Of a stretch of DNA of 64,000 nucleotides, positions 7,183-15,426 are shown piece by piece. Within the stretch, counting starts at the first letter, position 1. The number at the start of each line of letters is the position of its first letter. The notes under the pieces were generated by a model. It was not told where the DNA came from and searched no databases. It saw only the letters and a list, made by a program, of their open reading frames with translations. Both the position numbers and the translations under genes were made by a program. This stretch comes from Bacillota bacterium (GTDB lineage: Bacteria; Bacillota; Clostridia; Lachnospirales; CAG-274): the NCBI GenBank assembly GCA_017460805.1, contig JAFUAF010000013.1, forward strand, positions 62,001 to 126,000, read 5' to 3'.

Positions 7183-9821
7183 ATTACTCTCCTTTTTTTG
7201 TCAAAGACAAGCAAAACTGCCGACAATACCGCAAATACGGCCGAAACGGCAAGGCTTTTGTAAAACCAGGGGCTTACATATCTTATTTCTATATCATGTC
7301 TGCCCGACGGAACATCAAAGCCCAGAAAAGCATCGGCTATCCTTATCTTTTCGGCTTCGCTGCCGTCTATGTATACATGAAATCCCTCGTCATAGGAAAG
7401 AGAGGAGAAAATAAGCTTTTCCTCGTCATAATCGGAAACGGCGGTAATTATATTGTCGTCCGAAAGACGTATATCGTTTAAAGCCGCATCATTTGCCCGC
7501 TTTGACAGGTCGTCAAATTCCTCGCTGCGAAGTCTCAGCAAAAGAGGATAGTTCATATCGAGCGGTGCGGAAGCCTGCAAAATAAGATTGATATTGTCGC
7601 CTTTTTTGTAAGGACCGATATCGGTGTTGAAAACGGTATCGGTCTCGATATTTTTGTCAAAATCTATGGCATAGGTGTTGGCCGCATATAAAAACGGTTT
7701 GTCGCTGTTATTGTATATTCTTTGGTCGATAAGGTATTCGCCGTCTTTTTCGACCTTGAAGTCAAAACCCTCGTAACCGCCGCCCTCATTGGGCATCACG
7801 CCGATACGTATGCTGCCGCCGTCTTTTTGTACCGAAGCATTGAGCGGCTTATCGTCTTTGAGCATTTCCTCGTCATAGAGTTTGTAGTCCGTGCCGAACA
7901 TATCATTTAAAAATGTTGCCTGATTTTTGTAAGCGCCCGAGATGTTTTCCACCTTGTCATAAAAACGCGTATTGCTTGTAAGGGCTTCTTCGTTTACTGC
8001 GAACATAAGCGGGAAAACATGGGTGTTTTCATACAAGGCGGAGTTTTCGTTTTCAAAGACAAGTTTGTAGTTGTCGGAAGCAAGGCGCTGGGATGTCGTA
8101 AGACCGCCTTTTGCATAGAACTCCCTGCCAAGACCGTCTTTTACCTTGCAGGCTTTGTTCGTCGCCATTACATATTTTATATTGAAAAGACTTTCGGTTA
8201 CGATACTATTGTAGTAGTTGTTTACAATACGGTAGTCGTAAGGACACCATATACCAAGCTGTGACATTACCGACAGACTTTTCTGGTTTGTCTGTGACGA
8301 AAATGTTTCAAGTGCGTTGTAGCCTATGCCGAGTGCGGCAACGATGTCATCATTTGTGACATCGGTCATGCGGTAAAATCCGTCATCGTTTATATTGGCG
8401 ATAACTTCATTTGCGGCATTAAGGTGGTCGGGAAAGTCATTTCTTTGATACCAGTTGTTGTGACTGCGGAACATCAGCATGCCGACCGAAGAAAGAATAA
8501 AGATCTCTGTACCGAGCAATACTGCCGTAAGCCGCTTTTTTTGCTTTGAAAACGCAAAAGCATATACGGCGGCAATAAGGATATCCCAGATAATGTTGAA
8601 AAACAGTCCGTCTGAAATGCCTTTGAATGTAGCAAGTGCAATTATAAAAATAATTGTGACAAAGGCGGCAAGAACAGCCTTTTTTTGCGGCTTTCTGCCC
8701 GATTTGAAAAATTTGGCCGCTATTACCGTAAGCAAAAAGGCAACAGTGTATATAAATCTGCCGTAAAAGCCCGTAGGCTCGCGGAAGATATGCCACATAA
8801 GATATAATGGCCTTATAATAAAGCTTATCAGCATAAAACAAAGCAGTGCCGCAAAGGCGATGCGTTCTTTTTTGTCCGCCTCTTTGTCCGCAAAGTACAA
8901 AACCGCTATAAACAGAAGTGCAATGCCCATATAGCCGTTAAGCCCGCTTATGGAAAGTGTCTGCGTAAAGCCCGTAAAAAACAGGGCAAGGTCGCGGGGA
9001 TCGTATTTAAAAATGACCTGCGCAAAATCGGGTATAAAAGTATCGCTGTAGCCCGACGAGATATTGGCAAAGGCGGGCAGTATGATAAACGAGCACATAC
9101 CTATTGCACATATTGCCGCAGCCGCACACAGAAACAGACTTTTAAGCAATTTTTTCATATCGGGTCTTTCAGCCCTTGAAGCCGTGTAAAAAACAAACCA
9201 GCAGGCCGCAAACAGACCCGTTATAAATGAAAGATAGTAGTTTGTCAGCACACAGAAAAAGTATGAAATAAACAGCAGTTTTATCTTTTGCCTGTCCGCC
9301 GCTTTTTCTATGCCGAGCAGAACTATGGGCAGAAGGGCCGTGTTTTCCATCCACATGGTATTTATGACCGTGTGCAGATTGTACTCGCAAAAAGCGTACA
9401 TCAGCGCAAGCAGTATATTCATTGCGCCTGAAAGTGCTGTGAGTCTGCTTTGCTTTAAATAGACAGAAGCACAGCAGGCTATCATGCCGAATTTCAATAT
9501 GGTGATAACAAGGTAAACTTCCTGATAGTTTGTCTTGTCAAAAAACAAAAACAGAATATTGAACGGGCTGAACAGCAGGTAAGCGGCAAAGGCATAAAGG
9601 TTTGTGCCAAGACCGCCGCTGTAGGTCACAAAAATACTCCGGCCGCCTTTTATCCTGTCAAAAAGCGCCGCCGTAAGGTTAAGAAACTGCATACGCATAT
9701 CCGAGCAGGCAGCGGTATATGTGCCGAAAGGATAGACATGAGCAATGGCAAAGGCGAGCGTTATAACAACGACAGCCGCAAAAAACGAAATAAAATATTC
9801 GGATTTAAAAAATTTAGACAT
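7179..9821 (-). CDS. YfhO-family polytopic membrane protein (GT-C-like, cell-envelope glycosylation)
   Basis: 880 residues. The first about 450 residues hold a dozen hydrophobic segments starting with FISFFAAVVVITLAFAIAHVYPFG. A long extracytoplasmic C-terminal domain (about 470-850) follows, then one last membrane helix (SLAVSAVFAVLSAVLLVF). YfhO proteins resemble GT-C glycosyltransferases; in Bacillus and Listeria members are tied to glycosylation of lipoteichoic acid or other envelope polymers. The early acidic motif in the first loop (TAACSDMRMQF) fits a GT-C active site. An ATG at 9821 with AAGGTG eight bases upstream is preferred over a GTG at 9830. It lies directly after proC. Confidence 0.88.
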   Translation of the reverse strand: MSKFFKSEYFISFFAAVVVITLAFAIAHVYPFGTYTAACSDMRMQFLNLTAALFDRIKGGRSIFVTYSGGLGTNLYAFAAYLLFSPFNILFLFFDKTNYQEVYLVITILKFGMIACCASVYLKQSRLTALSGAMNILLALMYAFCEYNLHTVINTMWMENTALLPIVLLGIEKAADRQKIKLLFISYFFCVLTNYYLSFITGLFAACWFVFYTASRAERPDMKKLLKSLFLCAAAAICAIGMCSFIILPAFANISSGYSDTFIPDFAQVIFKYDPRDLALFFTGFTQTLSISGLNGYMGIALLFIAVLYFADKEADKKERIAFAALLCFMLISFIIRPLYLMWHIFREPTGFYGRFIYTVAFLLTVIAAKFFKSGRKPQKKAVLAAFVTIIFIIALATFKGISDGLFFNIIWDILIAAVYAFAFSKQKKRLTAVLLGTEIFILSSVGMLMFRSHNNWYQRNDFPDHLNAANEVIANINDDGFYRMTDVTNDDIVAALGIGYNALETFSSQTNQKSLSVMSQLGIWCPYDYRIVNNYYNSIVTESLFNIKYVMATNKACKVKDGLGREFYAKGGLTTSQRLASDNYKLVFENENSALYENTHVFPLMFAVNEEALTSNTRFYDKVENISGAYKNQATFLNDMFGTDYKLYDEEMLKDDKPLNASVQKDGGSIRIGVMPNEGGGYEGFDFKVEKDGEYLIDQRIYNNSDKPFLYAANTYAIDFDKNIETDTVFNTDIGPYKKGDNINLILQASAPLDMNYPLLLRLRSEEFDDLSKRANDAALNDIRLSDDNIITAVSDYDEEKLIFSSLSYDEGFHVYIDGSEAEKIRIADAFLGFDVPSGRHDIEIRYVSPWFYKSLAVSAVFAVLSAVLLVFDKKRRVI

Positions 9822-9831
9822 CTTCCGCACC

Positions 9832-10638
9832 TTATTTCTTGTTTAAAAGTGCGTCTTTTATAACGCTGTTTTCCACGGCCTTGACTACGCCCGCCGTAAA
9901 TTTGTATTCGTCAAGCGTGCATACGCCCTCGATAGTGGTGCCGCCGGGGGAACAAACCTTGTCGGTGAGTTCCGCAGGGTGCAGACCGCTTTTTTTATAC
10001 ATTGCGGAACTGCCCATTACAGCCTGTGCCGCAATGTCAAGAGCCTGCTGCTTGTTCATGCCGAGTTTTAAAGCACCTTTTGCAAGGGCATCTATAAACA
10101 TATAGACATAGGCGGGCGAACAGCCTGCAATAGCCGTAAATACCGCAAATTTATCCTCGGGAACTTCGTAAGCCGTGCCTATGGCGTTAAGATAATTTTT
10201 AACTATGTCAAGATGCTCGCTCGATGCGTTTGAATTGCCGCAGTATGCCGTTGCACTCATTAAAATTTCCGCGTTGATATTTGGCATTATGCGTATAAGT
10301 GAGGGTTTGAAACCAAGCATATCCTGTATGGACTGCATACTCATGCCTGCCGCCATAGATACGACAAGCGGTTTGTGCATTTCAAGCTTGTCCTTTATCT
10401 GTTCAAGCAGAGCGGGGAAGCCTGCGGGCTTAATGCCAAGAAAAACGATATCGCTGTTTTCTATCAGCTCGTCATAGCTGTCACAGCTTACAACGCCGAG
10501 TTCTTCCGCCTGTTTGTCCTGCAATGACCTGTTGTTTCTTATTATATAGATGTTTTGTGCCTTTTCGGCGCCCGATGCTATTATTCCTTTGAATATTGCG
10601 CCTGCCATATTGCCTGCGCCGATAAATCCCAGTTTCAT
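9832..10638 (-). CDS. proC: Pyrroline-5-carboxylate reductase
   Basis: ProC makes proline by reducing pyrroline-5-carboxylate with NAD(P)H. The 268-residue length is standard. The Rossmann motif is GFIGAGNMAGAIFKG (residues 4-18); SMAAGMSMQSIQ and RIMPNINA form the middle of the fold; the dimerisation domain contains the family signature SPGGTTIEGV near the C-terminus. A GGAGAA ribosome site precedes the ATG. It is the third gene of the nadC-nadA-proC transcript. No proA or proB is nearby. Confidence 0.97.
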   Translation of the reverse strand: MKLGFIGAGNMAGAIFKGIIASGAEKAQNIYIIRNNRSLQDKQAEELGVVSCDSYDELIENSDIVFLGIKPAGFPALLEQIKDKLEMHKPLVVSMAAGMSMQSIQDMLGFKPSLIRIMPNINAEILMSATAYCGNSNASSEHLDIVKNYLNAIGTAYEVPEDKFAVFTAIAGCSPAYVYMFIDALAKGALKLGMNKQQALDIAAQAVMGSSAMYKKSGLHPAELTDKVCSPGGTTIEGVCTLDEYKFTAGVVKAVENSVIKDALLNKK

Positions 10639-10651
10639 ATTGTTCTCCTTT

Positions 10652-11698
10652 TCAGCTTAATGAAAGCATTGTGTTAAGTGATTTTATAGAATTTTCCGCC
10701 GTTTCCCTGTCAACGACTATCTGCTTTGAAAAATCGCCTTTGAGTATGCCCTCTAAGGTATCGAGCAGATTTGCGGTGTTTGTTTTGTTCATGTTTTTGC
10801 AGATGCTGTGCGGGTCGAGCAGATAGACCGACTTGTCGGGGTTTTCTCTTTTAATGCGCTCGACAAGGTTGCTTTCCGTGCCGACTACCCATTTAGAACC
10901 GCTTTCGCCTGCTTTTACGGCCTTTATAAGATATTCCGTAGAACCGCTGCCGTCGGATATTTTCACTATCTCGTGGCGGCACTCGGGATGAACGATGACC
11001 TTTGCATCGGGAACTGCCGCTCTTGCCTTTTCAACGTGGTCGGTCGTAATATCATTGTGCAGACAGCAGAAACCGTCCCACAGTATCATTTTTACATCCT
11101 CTTTCGGACATGAATATTCAAGCGACTGTTTGTGTGGGTCATAAAGCGCCATGTGCTCAACGGGTATGCCAAGCTCAACAGCCGTGTTTCTGCCTAAATT
11201 CTGGTCGGGCAGGAAAAGCACTCTGTCTTTATAGCCAAGACCCCACGAAAGGACTTTCTTTGCATTGCCCGAAGTGACGGTAGTGCCGTCATGCAGACCT
11301 ACAAAGGCCTTGACCTCGGCTTTTGAATTGATATAGGTAATGGGAACTATGCTCTCGCCGAATTCCTTTGTGATGATATCCCAGCATATTTCCGCCTGCG
11401 CTCTGTCTGCCATATCAGCCATGGGGCAGCCTGCGTCAAGGGCGGGAAGCAGTACTTTCTGCCAATCTTCGGTAAGGATGTCCGCAGTTTCCGCCATAAA
11501 ATGCACGCCGCAGAATACGATATATTTTGCACGTTTGTTCTTTTCGGCTATCTGCGCAAGTTTGAGCGAGTCGCCTACCGCATCCGCAAACTGAATTATC
11601 TCGTCACGCTGATAGTGGTGCGCAAGGATAAGCATATCCTCACCAAGCTGTTTTTTTATCTCAAATATTCTTTTTGTATTTTCTTCTGTAGTTGTCAT
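10652..11698 (-). CDS. nadA: Quinolinate synthase A
   Basis: NadA condenses iminoaspartate with dihydroxyacetone phosphate to quinolinate, using one [4Fe-4S] cluster held by three cysteines. The 348-residue protein has the three-fold pseudo-symmetric layout: LILAHHYQRDEI and FCGVHFMAETAD (first Cys), the SWGLGYKDRVLFLPDQNLGRN region, CCLHNDITTDHVEKAR, VIVHPECRHEIVKISD (second Cys) and the C-terminal DPHSICKNMNKTN (third Cys). It overlaps nadC by 4 bases. nadB, which normally supplies iminoaspartate, is not in this operon. Confidence 0.96.
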   Translation of the reverse strand: MTTTEENTKRIFEIKKQLGEDMLILAHHYQRDEIIQFADAVGDSLKLAQIAEKNKRAKYIVFCGVHFMAETADILTEDWQKVLLPALDAGCPMADMADRAQAEICWDIITKEFGESIVPITYINSKAEVKAFVGLHDGTTVTSGNAKKVLSWGLGYKDRVLFLPDQNLGRNTAVELGIPVEHMALYDPHKQSLEYSCPKEDVKMILWDGFCCLHNDITTDHVEKARAAVPDAKVIVHPECRHEIVKISDGSGSTEYLIKAVKAGESGSKWVVGTESNLVERIKRENPDKSVYLLDPHSICKNMNKTNTANLLDTLEGILKGDFSKQIVVDRETAENSIKSLNTMLSLS

Positions 11699-12540
11699 GG
11701 CTTTATTCCCTCCGTACTGTTGAAACTGATGTCGAGCGGTTTTGCACCGTTTGTTATACTGCCCGACGAGATATAGTTCACGCCGCAGCCTTTGAATGTG
11801 TTTATGCTCTCCAATGTGATGCCGCCCGAAGCCTCGGTTATGATGTGCTTTGGCACAAGGGTCACAAGGTGCTTTATCTCATTTGGCGTGCGGTTGTCGA
11901 ACATAATTACATCGGCACCCGCTTTTACTGCCTGTTTTACCTGTTCTTCGGTCTCGGTCTCGACTTCTATCTTGACCATGTGGCCGAGTTTGCCGCGCAC
12001 AAGAGCAACAGCCTTTTCTATGCCGCCCGCAAACGCTATATGGTTGTCCTTTAACATAACACCGTCATACAGCGCAAAGCGGTGATTAAATGCGCCTCCG
12101 CAGGTGACTGCATATTTCTCGAACATACGAAGCCCGGGGTGTGTCTTGCGGGTGTCGACTATGCGGATAGTGGGGTCGTCAAGTGCATCGACCATTCTGC
12201 GTGCGGCTGTTGCTATGCCGCTCATAAGCTGCATAAGGTTTAAAATTATCCTCTCGCAGGTAAGAAGAACATAAACAGGCCCTTCGACTCTCGCAATGTC
12301 TTCGCCTTTTTGCACCCTGTCGCCGTCATGCTTGTAAAGCGTTACCTTTACTTTGTCGGTGTAAAGGGAGTAGGTGAGTGCGATAAGCTCCGTACCCGAT
12401 ATTATGCCGTCATCCTTTGCAAGAAAAACGCCCGTGCCCTGCAATTCGTGTCCGAAAACAAGGTCGGTGGATAAATCGCCCGTGCCTACGTCCTCTTTTA
12501 AGTAGGAAAGTATCATTTCTTTAGCCATTAGTGTGTTCAT
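11695..12540 (-). CDS. nadC: Nicotinate-nucleotide pyrophosphorylase (carboxylating)
   Basis: NadC converts quinolinate and PRPP to nicotinate mononucleotide. The 281-residue protein shows EDVGTGDLSTD, the ERIILNLMQLMSGIAT helix, DTRKTHPGLRMFEKYAVTCGGAFNHR (substrate-binding Arg, Lys and His), MLKDNHI, the KIEVETETEEQVKQA strand and IMFDNRTPNEI. The ATG at 12540 is chosen because AGGAG lies 9 bases upstream; the longer frame starting at 12567 has no ribosome site. It is the first gene of a leftward run that extends to 2817. Confidence 0.96.
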   Translation of the reverse strand: MNTLMAKEMILSYLKEDVGTGDLSTDLVFGHELQGTGVFLAKDDGIISGTELIALTYSLYTDKVKVTLYKHDGDRVQKGEDIARVEGPVYVLLTCERIILNLMQLMSGIATAARRMVDALDDPTIRIVDTRKTHPGLRMFEKYAVTCGGAFNHRFALYDGVMLKDNHIAFAGGIEKAVALVRGKLGHMVKIEVETETEEQVKQAVKAGADVIMFDNRTPNEIKHLVTLVPKHIITEASGGITLESINTFKGCGVNYISSGSITNGAKPLDISFNSTEGIKP

Positions 12541-12575
12541 AATTATTTCTCCTTGTGTAAAAAACACTTTTTTTT

Positions 12576-12604
12576 ATTTTATCACAAAACTACATATTTT
12601 GCAA
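12576..12604 (-). promoter_or_regulatory. Promoter of the nadC operon
   Basis: On the minus strand, TTGCAA (12604-12599) and TAAAAT (12581-12576) are 17 bases apart, close to the vegetative consensus. Between the -10 box and the nadC start, a GTGT-A5-ACAC palindrome (12555-12567) could bind a repressor, for example a niacin-responsive one, but no known operator consensus is matched with confidence. Confidence 0.7.
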
Positions 12605-12666
12605 TTATTTTTGAAATGGCTTTTTTTATTTGATTTTGCTGCAAATTATCATTTGCGGAAGATTTC

Positions 12667-12838
12667 AAATTCCAATAAATAGTTACTTATAAATAGTGGC
12701 GCGCAAGCGCGTTGCGGGAAGTCGCGCAGGAATCGCATCGCAGCTTTGCGGCTCAGCTCCCAGTCTACGGTCATTACCCCGCGTAGGGGCTGCGCTCCAA
12801 CACACTTTTGCAAAAGCAAAAGTGTGTTAAATCCCGAT
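12667..12838 (+). repeat. Dispersed palindromic repeat, copy A
   Basis: About 170 bases, beginning AAATTCCAATAAATAG and ending in a perfect hairpin, AACACACTTTTGC-AAAA-GCAAAAGTGTGTT. Internal blocks shared with copies B, C and D are GTGGCGCGCAAGCGCGTTG, an AATCGCATCGC block, AGCTCCCAGTC and GCTCCA. The copy lies between the divergent nadC and pfp promoters, upstream of both genes. No protein is encoded. The rest of the 12541-13007 gap holds only the two promoters. Confidence 0.88.
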
Positions 12839-12944
12839 TTTTCGACTACCCTCTGTTTTGTGCAATATTTTTATTTGTTCCTTAATTATAAAACGACTTT
12901 TGTTAAAAAACCTTAAAAGAAATTTACAAATTTTAGATTTACTA

Positions 12945-12973
12945 TTGAATTGTGTATAAAAAAGTGTTATACT
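12945..12973 (+). promoter_or_regulatory. Promoter of pfp
   Basis: TTGAAT (12945-12950), a 17-base spacer and TATACT (12968-12973) give a near-consensus promoter. A strong AAAGGGG ribosome site sits at 12992-12998, 9 bases before the pfp ATG. The leader is only about 30 bases, so no attenuator is expected. Confidence 0.8.
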
Positions 12974-13007
12974 ATAAGCAAATTAACCACGAAAGGGGTA
13001 GATAAAA

Positions 13008-14234
13008 ATGAAATTAGGTAATGTTATCGTAGGTCAGTCGGGCGGCCCGACATCGGTAATAAATTCAAGCCTTGCAGGTGTATTCAAGACAGCGAAGCAG
13101 CTTGGCGCACCTGTTGTATACGGCATGAGAAACGGTATCGAAGGTCTTTTGGAAGAAAGATACATTGATATGAGCGAATATATAAAGGGTGATCTGGAAG
13201 TCGAGCTTTTAAAGAGAACTCCTTCCGCATATCTCGGCTCCTGCCGTTTTAAACTGCCCACTTATGAAAAGAGCCCCGAAACTTACGATAAAATAATCGA
13301 GATATTAAGAAAACTTGATGTCAAGCATTTCTTCTATATCGGCGGCAACGACTCTATGGACACCATCAAGCAGTTAAGCGAGTATGCCAAGGTAAAGAAC
13401 ATCACAGACATCACTTTTATGGGCGTTCCCAAGACTATTGACAACGATCTTGCAGTCACAGACCATACACCCGGTTACGGTTCGGCCGCAAAGTACATCG
13501 GTGCAACAGTCAAGGAAATAATCCAGGATGCTTATGTTCAGCCCATAAACATTGTTACCGTTATCGAGATAATGGGTCGTAATGCAGGCTGGCTTGCAGC
13601 TGCTTCCGCACTTGCAAAGGGCGATGACTGCCCCGGTGCAGACCTTATCTATCTTCCCGAAACAACTTTTGATATCCCCAAATTCGTTCAGAAAGTTAAG
13701 GATATCCAAAAAGATAAAAAACAGGTCGTTGTCTGTGTATCCGAGGGTATCAAGACAGCAGACGGCAAGTATGTCTGCGAGAGTGCGGCTTCAAATGCAA
13801 TGGTAGACAGCTTTGGACACAAGATGCTCGGCGGTACGGCAAGCACGTTGGCTAACCTGCTTTCGGGCGAGCTTGGCTGCAAGACAAGACCTATCGAGTT
13901 CAGCACCATCCAGAGATGTGCAAGCCATATCGGTTCTCTTACAGACGTTACCGAGGCTTTCCTTATCGGCGCTGTTGCAGTCAAGGCTGCGGCAGAGGGC
14001 GAAACAGGCAAGGTCGGCGTATTTGAACGTGTTTCCAATAAGCCTTACCTTGTTGGCACAAGTATCTATGATGTAAACGCTATCGCCAACGTAGAAAAGA
14101 CCGTTCCCAAGGAATGGATCATCGAGGACGGCACGGCACTTTCTCAGGAAGCTATCGACTATATGAGTCCCCTTATCCAGGGCGAGGTTTATCCTTACAT
14201 GGTCAACGGTCTTCCGAAACATATCAGATTATAA
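13008..14234 (+). CDS. pfp: Pyrophosphate-dependent 6-phosphofructokinase
   Basis: Phosphorylates fructose 6-phosphate, probably with PPi rather than ATP. The 408-residue protein opens with NVIVGQSGGPTSVINSSL, has GGNDSMDT (Asp where ATP enzymes have Gly) and the PKTIDND motif, whose Lys in place of Gly marks PPi dependence. EIMGRNAGWLAA and a ...GGTASTLANLLSGELG... segment follow. PPi-PFK makes glycolysis reversible and saves ATP, as is common in anaerobic Clostridia. It is monocistronic, with its own promoter and terminator. Confidence 0.94.
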   Translation: MKLGNVIVGQSGGPTSVINSSLAGVFKTAKQLGAPVVYGMRNGIEGLLEERYIDMSEYIKGDLEVELLKRTPSAYLGSCRFKLPTYEKSPETYDKIIEILRKLDVKHFFYIGGNDSMDTIKQLSEYAKVKNITDITFMGVPKTIDNDLAVTDHTPGYGSAAKYIGATVKEIIQDAYVQPINIVTVIEIMGRNAGWLAAASALAKGDDCPGADLIYLPETTFDIPKFVQKVKDIQKDKKQVVVCVSEGIKTADGKYVCESAASNAMVDSFGHKMLGGTASTLANLLSGELGCKTRPIEFSTIQRCASHIGSLTDVTEAFLIGAVAVKAAAEGETGKVGVFERVSNKPYLVGTSIYDVNAIANVEKTVPKEWIIEDGTALSQEAIDYMSPLIQGEVYPYMVNGLPKHIRL

Positions 14235-14240
14235 TCCCAA

Positions 14241-14275
14241 AGGGCTGTTTCACTTTCGTGGCTCAGCCCTGTTTT
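14241..14275 (+). terminator. Intrinsic terminator of pfp
   Basis: AGGGCTG (14241-14247) pairs with CAGCCCT (14264-14270) around a 16-base loop and is followed by GTTTTTG. It lies 6 bases after the pfp stop. Confidence 0.82.
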
Positions 14276-14304
14276 TGTGTGGATTCATTTTTTTGGAGGA
14301 AAGT

Positions 14305-14787
14305 ATGGTATCAAAAGATATAAAAACACCTATGACCGCAGGTGTGGTTTTGGCGGCAATATCAACTGCTTTGGGCTTTATTTGTGTTGCTTTGCAAAAA
14401 AATATGATATTTGCTCAAATGCGGCATACCGATATTGATAAAGTGATAATTCCGCCTGTTATAGCGGAGCAGATAATTATGCTGTTTTTTTATGCCTTGG
14501 TTTTGTATATAATGCTCGAATACAAAGGCAATTCAAGAAGAACGGCAAGTGTTGTGATATTGGTTGTTTATGCGGTATTCAGAATTGCCGCGCCGTATTT
14601 ACATATTATCTCAAATCTCTATTATTCACGGCAGGGAAGCGCGGTCATGGGCGCAGCCGCCCTGCTTGAATCAAATATCGGTATGCTGGCAGCTCCGTTT
14701 ACGACTGTTTCGGCCATGCTGGTCTTAATTGCGATAGGTCGCTACGGAATAAGCAGTCAGAACACGGACTTTTCCGATCAAATATAA
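14305..14787 (+). CDS. Four-helix membrane protein of unknown function
   Basis: 160 residues. The ATG at 14305 follows TTGGAGG by 6 bases; an upstream in-frame start at 14275 has no ribosome site. Four hydrophobic segments are visible: residues about 8-30 (AGVVLAAISTALGFICVAL), 53-75 (QIIMLFFYALVLYIML), 83-105 (SVVILVVYAVFRIAAPYL) and 125-150 (APFTTVSAMLVLIAIGRYG). No catalytic motif is seen. It lies alone between the pfp terminator and a convergent toxin-antitoxin module. I do not recognise a family. Confidence 0.75.
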   Translation: MVSKDIKTPMTAGVVLAAISTALGFICVALQKNMIFAQMRHTDIDKVIIPPVIAEQIIMLFFYALVLYIMLEYKGNSRRTASVVILVVYAVFRIAAPYLHIISNLYYSRQGSAVMGAAALLESNIGMLAAPFTTVSAMLVLIAIGRYGISSQNTDFSDQI

Positions 14788-14788
14788 A

Positions 14789-14817
14789 AAAAGCAGGGGT
14801 TTTGTGCCTCTGCTTTT
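14789..14817. terminator. Bidirectional terminator between the membrane protein gene and the relE-like gene
   Basis: AAAAGCAGGGG (14789-14799) pairs with CCTCTGCTTTT (14807-14817) through one G-U pair, with a short loop, an A-tract before and T-rich sequence after. The right arm reaches the stop codon of the leftward relE-like gene. Confidence 0.8.
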
Positions 14818-15082
14818 ATTTGTATATATCACGTCTGTGTCCTATTTCAAGAACGAGTATCGTTATCTCGTTATCGTCTATTTGTGCAAGAATACGATAA
14901 TTGCCGACGCGATAGCGCCATTGTCCGCTTAAATTTGCTGTCAGTGCTTTACCGTGACGGCGTGGGTCTTCGCAGTTTTCGAGATTTTTTCTTATCCAGG
15001 CAAGAATAAGCTTTGATGTGCTTTTGTCAAGCTTGAGCAGATTGTTTCTTGCTCTTTCCGTAAATTTAACCGTGTATCTCAT
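14816..15082 (-). CDS. RelE/ParE-family toxin
   Basis: 88 residues with the RelE/ParE fold: the opening strand YTVKFTERARNNLLKLDKS, two helices, then the core LSGQWRYRVGNYRILAQIDDNEITILVLEIGHRRDIY. The R-x-R-V-G-x-Y-R-I-L segment and the terminal GHRRDIY motif are family hallmarks. Members cleave mRNA at the ribosome or inhibit gyrase; the short form with this ending is usually RelE-like. The gene overlaps the antitoxin gene by 17 bases and is downstream of it, the classical order. Confidence 0.93.
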   Translation of the reverse strand: MRYTVKFTERARNNLLKLDKSTSKLILAWIRKNLENCEDPRRHGKALTANLSGQWRYRVGNYRILAQIDDNEITILVLEIGHRRDIYK

Positions 15083-15293
15083 TTATTTCCCTTTCCATTT
15101 CTTCCAAAGAATAGGTCACGGGGTCATTTTGATACTCCGCCAAAGCTTCTTCGTAAGCTTTCAGATCAAATTCGTCCTCAATACGTTCAAGCATTGCCTT
15201 TCTTATGGCTTCGGAGACCGTCATTCCGTTTAATTCCGCGTAAGCTTTTATCAGTTTTGAATCATTGTCGTCCAGTCTTATTGATATAGTCAT
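15066..15293 (-). CDS. RelB/RHH-type antitoxin
   Basis: 75 residues beginning MTISIRLDDNDSKLIKAYAELNGMTVSEAIRKAMLERIEDE, a ribbon-helix-helix DNA-binding domain (strand residues 2-7 with alternating polar residues, helices 10-22 and 26-42). The acidic C-terminus (DPVTYSLEEMEREINE) would wrap the toxin. The ATG at 15293 with GAGGGG upstream is chosen; a longer frame from 15365 runs back through the promoter and is not plausible. The antitoxin probably represses its own promoter together with the toxin. Confidence 0.92.
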   Translation of the reverse strand: MTISIRLDDNDSKLIKAYAELNGMTVSEAIRKAMLERIEDEFDLKAYEEALAEYQNDPVTYSLEEMEREINEIHG

Positions 15294-15309
15294 AAAAATC
15301 GCCCCTCTC

Positions 15310-15346
15310 TGTAATACATTGTAATACAGAAAACAAATCATGTCAA
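15310..15346 (-). promoter_or_regulatory. Promoter and direct-repeat operator of the toxin-antitoxin operon
   Basis: On the minus strand, TTGACA (15346-15341) and TACAAT (15323-15318) are 17 bases apart. Two 10-base direct repeats, TGTAATACAT and TGTAATACAG (15310-15319, 15320-15329), cover the -10 box, one helical turn apart. This is a good fit for cooperative binding of a ribbon-helix-helix antitoxin and so for autorepression. Confidence 0.75.
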
Positions 15347-15358
15347 TATAAAATCTTC

Positions 15359-15408
15359 TTGACATATATAGACATTCGATATATAATCATATATATAGAT
15401 AATCTATA
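15359..15408 (+). promoter_or_regulatory. Consensus promoter and palindromic operator of the padR operon
   Basis: TTGACA (15359-15364) and TATAAT (15382-15387) match consensus exactly with a 17-base spacer. A perfect 15-base palindrome, TATAGAT-A-ATCTATA (15394-15408), lies at the expected transcription start, so a bound dimer would block initiation. PadR proteins commonly bind such AT-rich dyads in front of their own gene. The promoter is back to back with that of the toxin-antitoxin operon. Confidence 0.82.
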
Positions 15409-15426
15409 CATACGGGAGGAATATAT

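Noticed and set aside
12797..12828. Terminal hairpin of repeat copy A as a transcription terminator
   Set aside because: It is upstream of both flanking genes (divergent nadC and pfp) and has no T-run; it belongs to the repeat.
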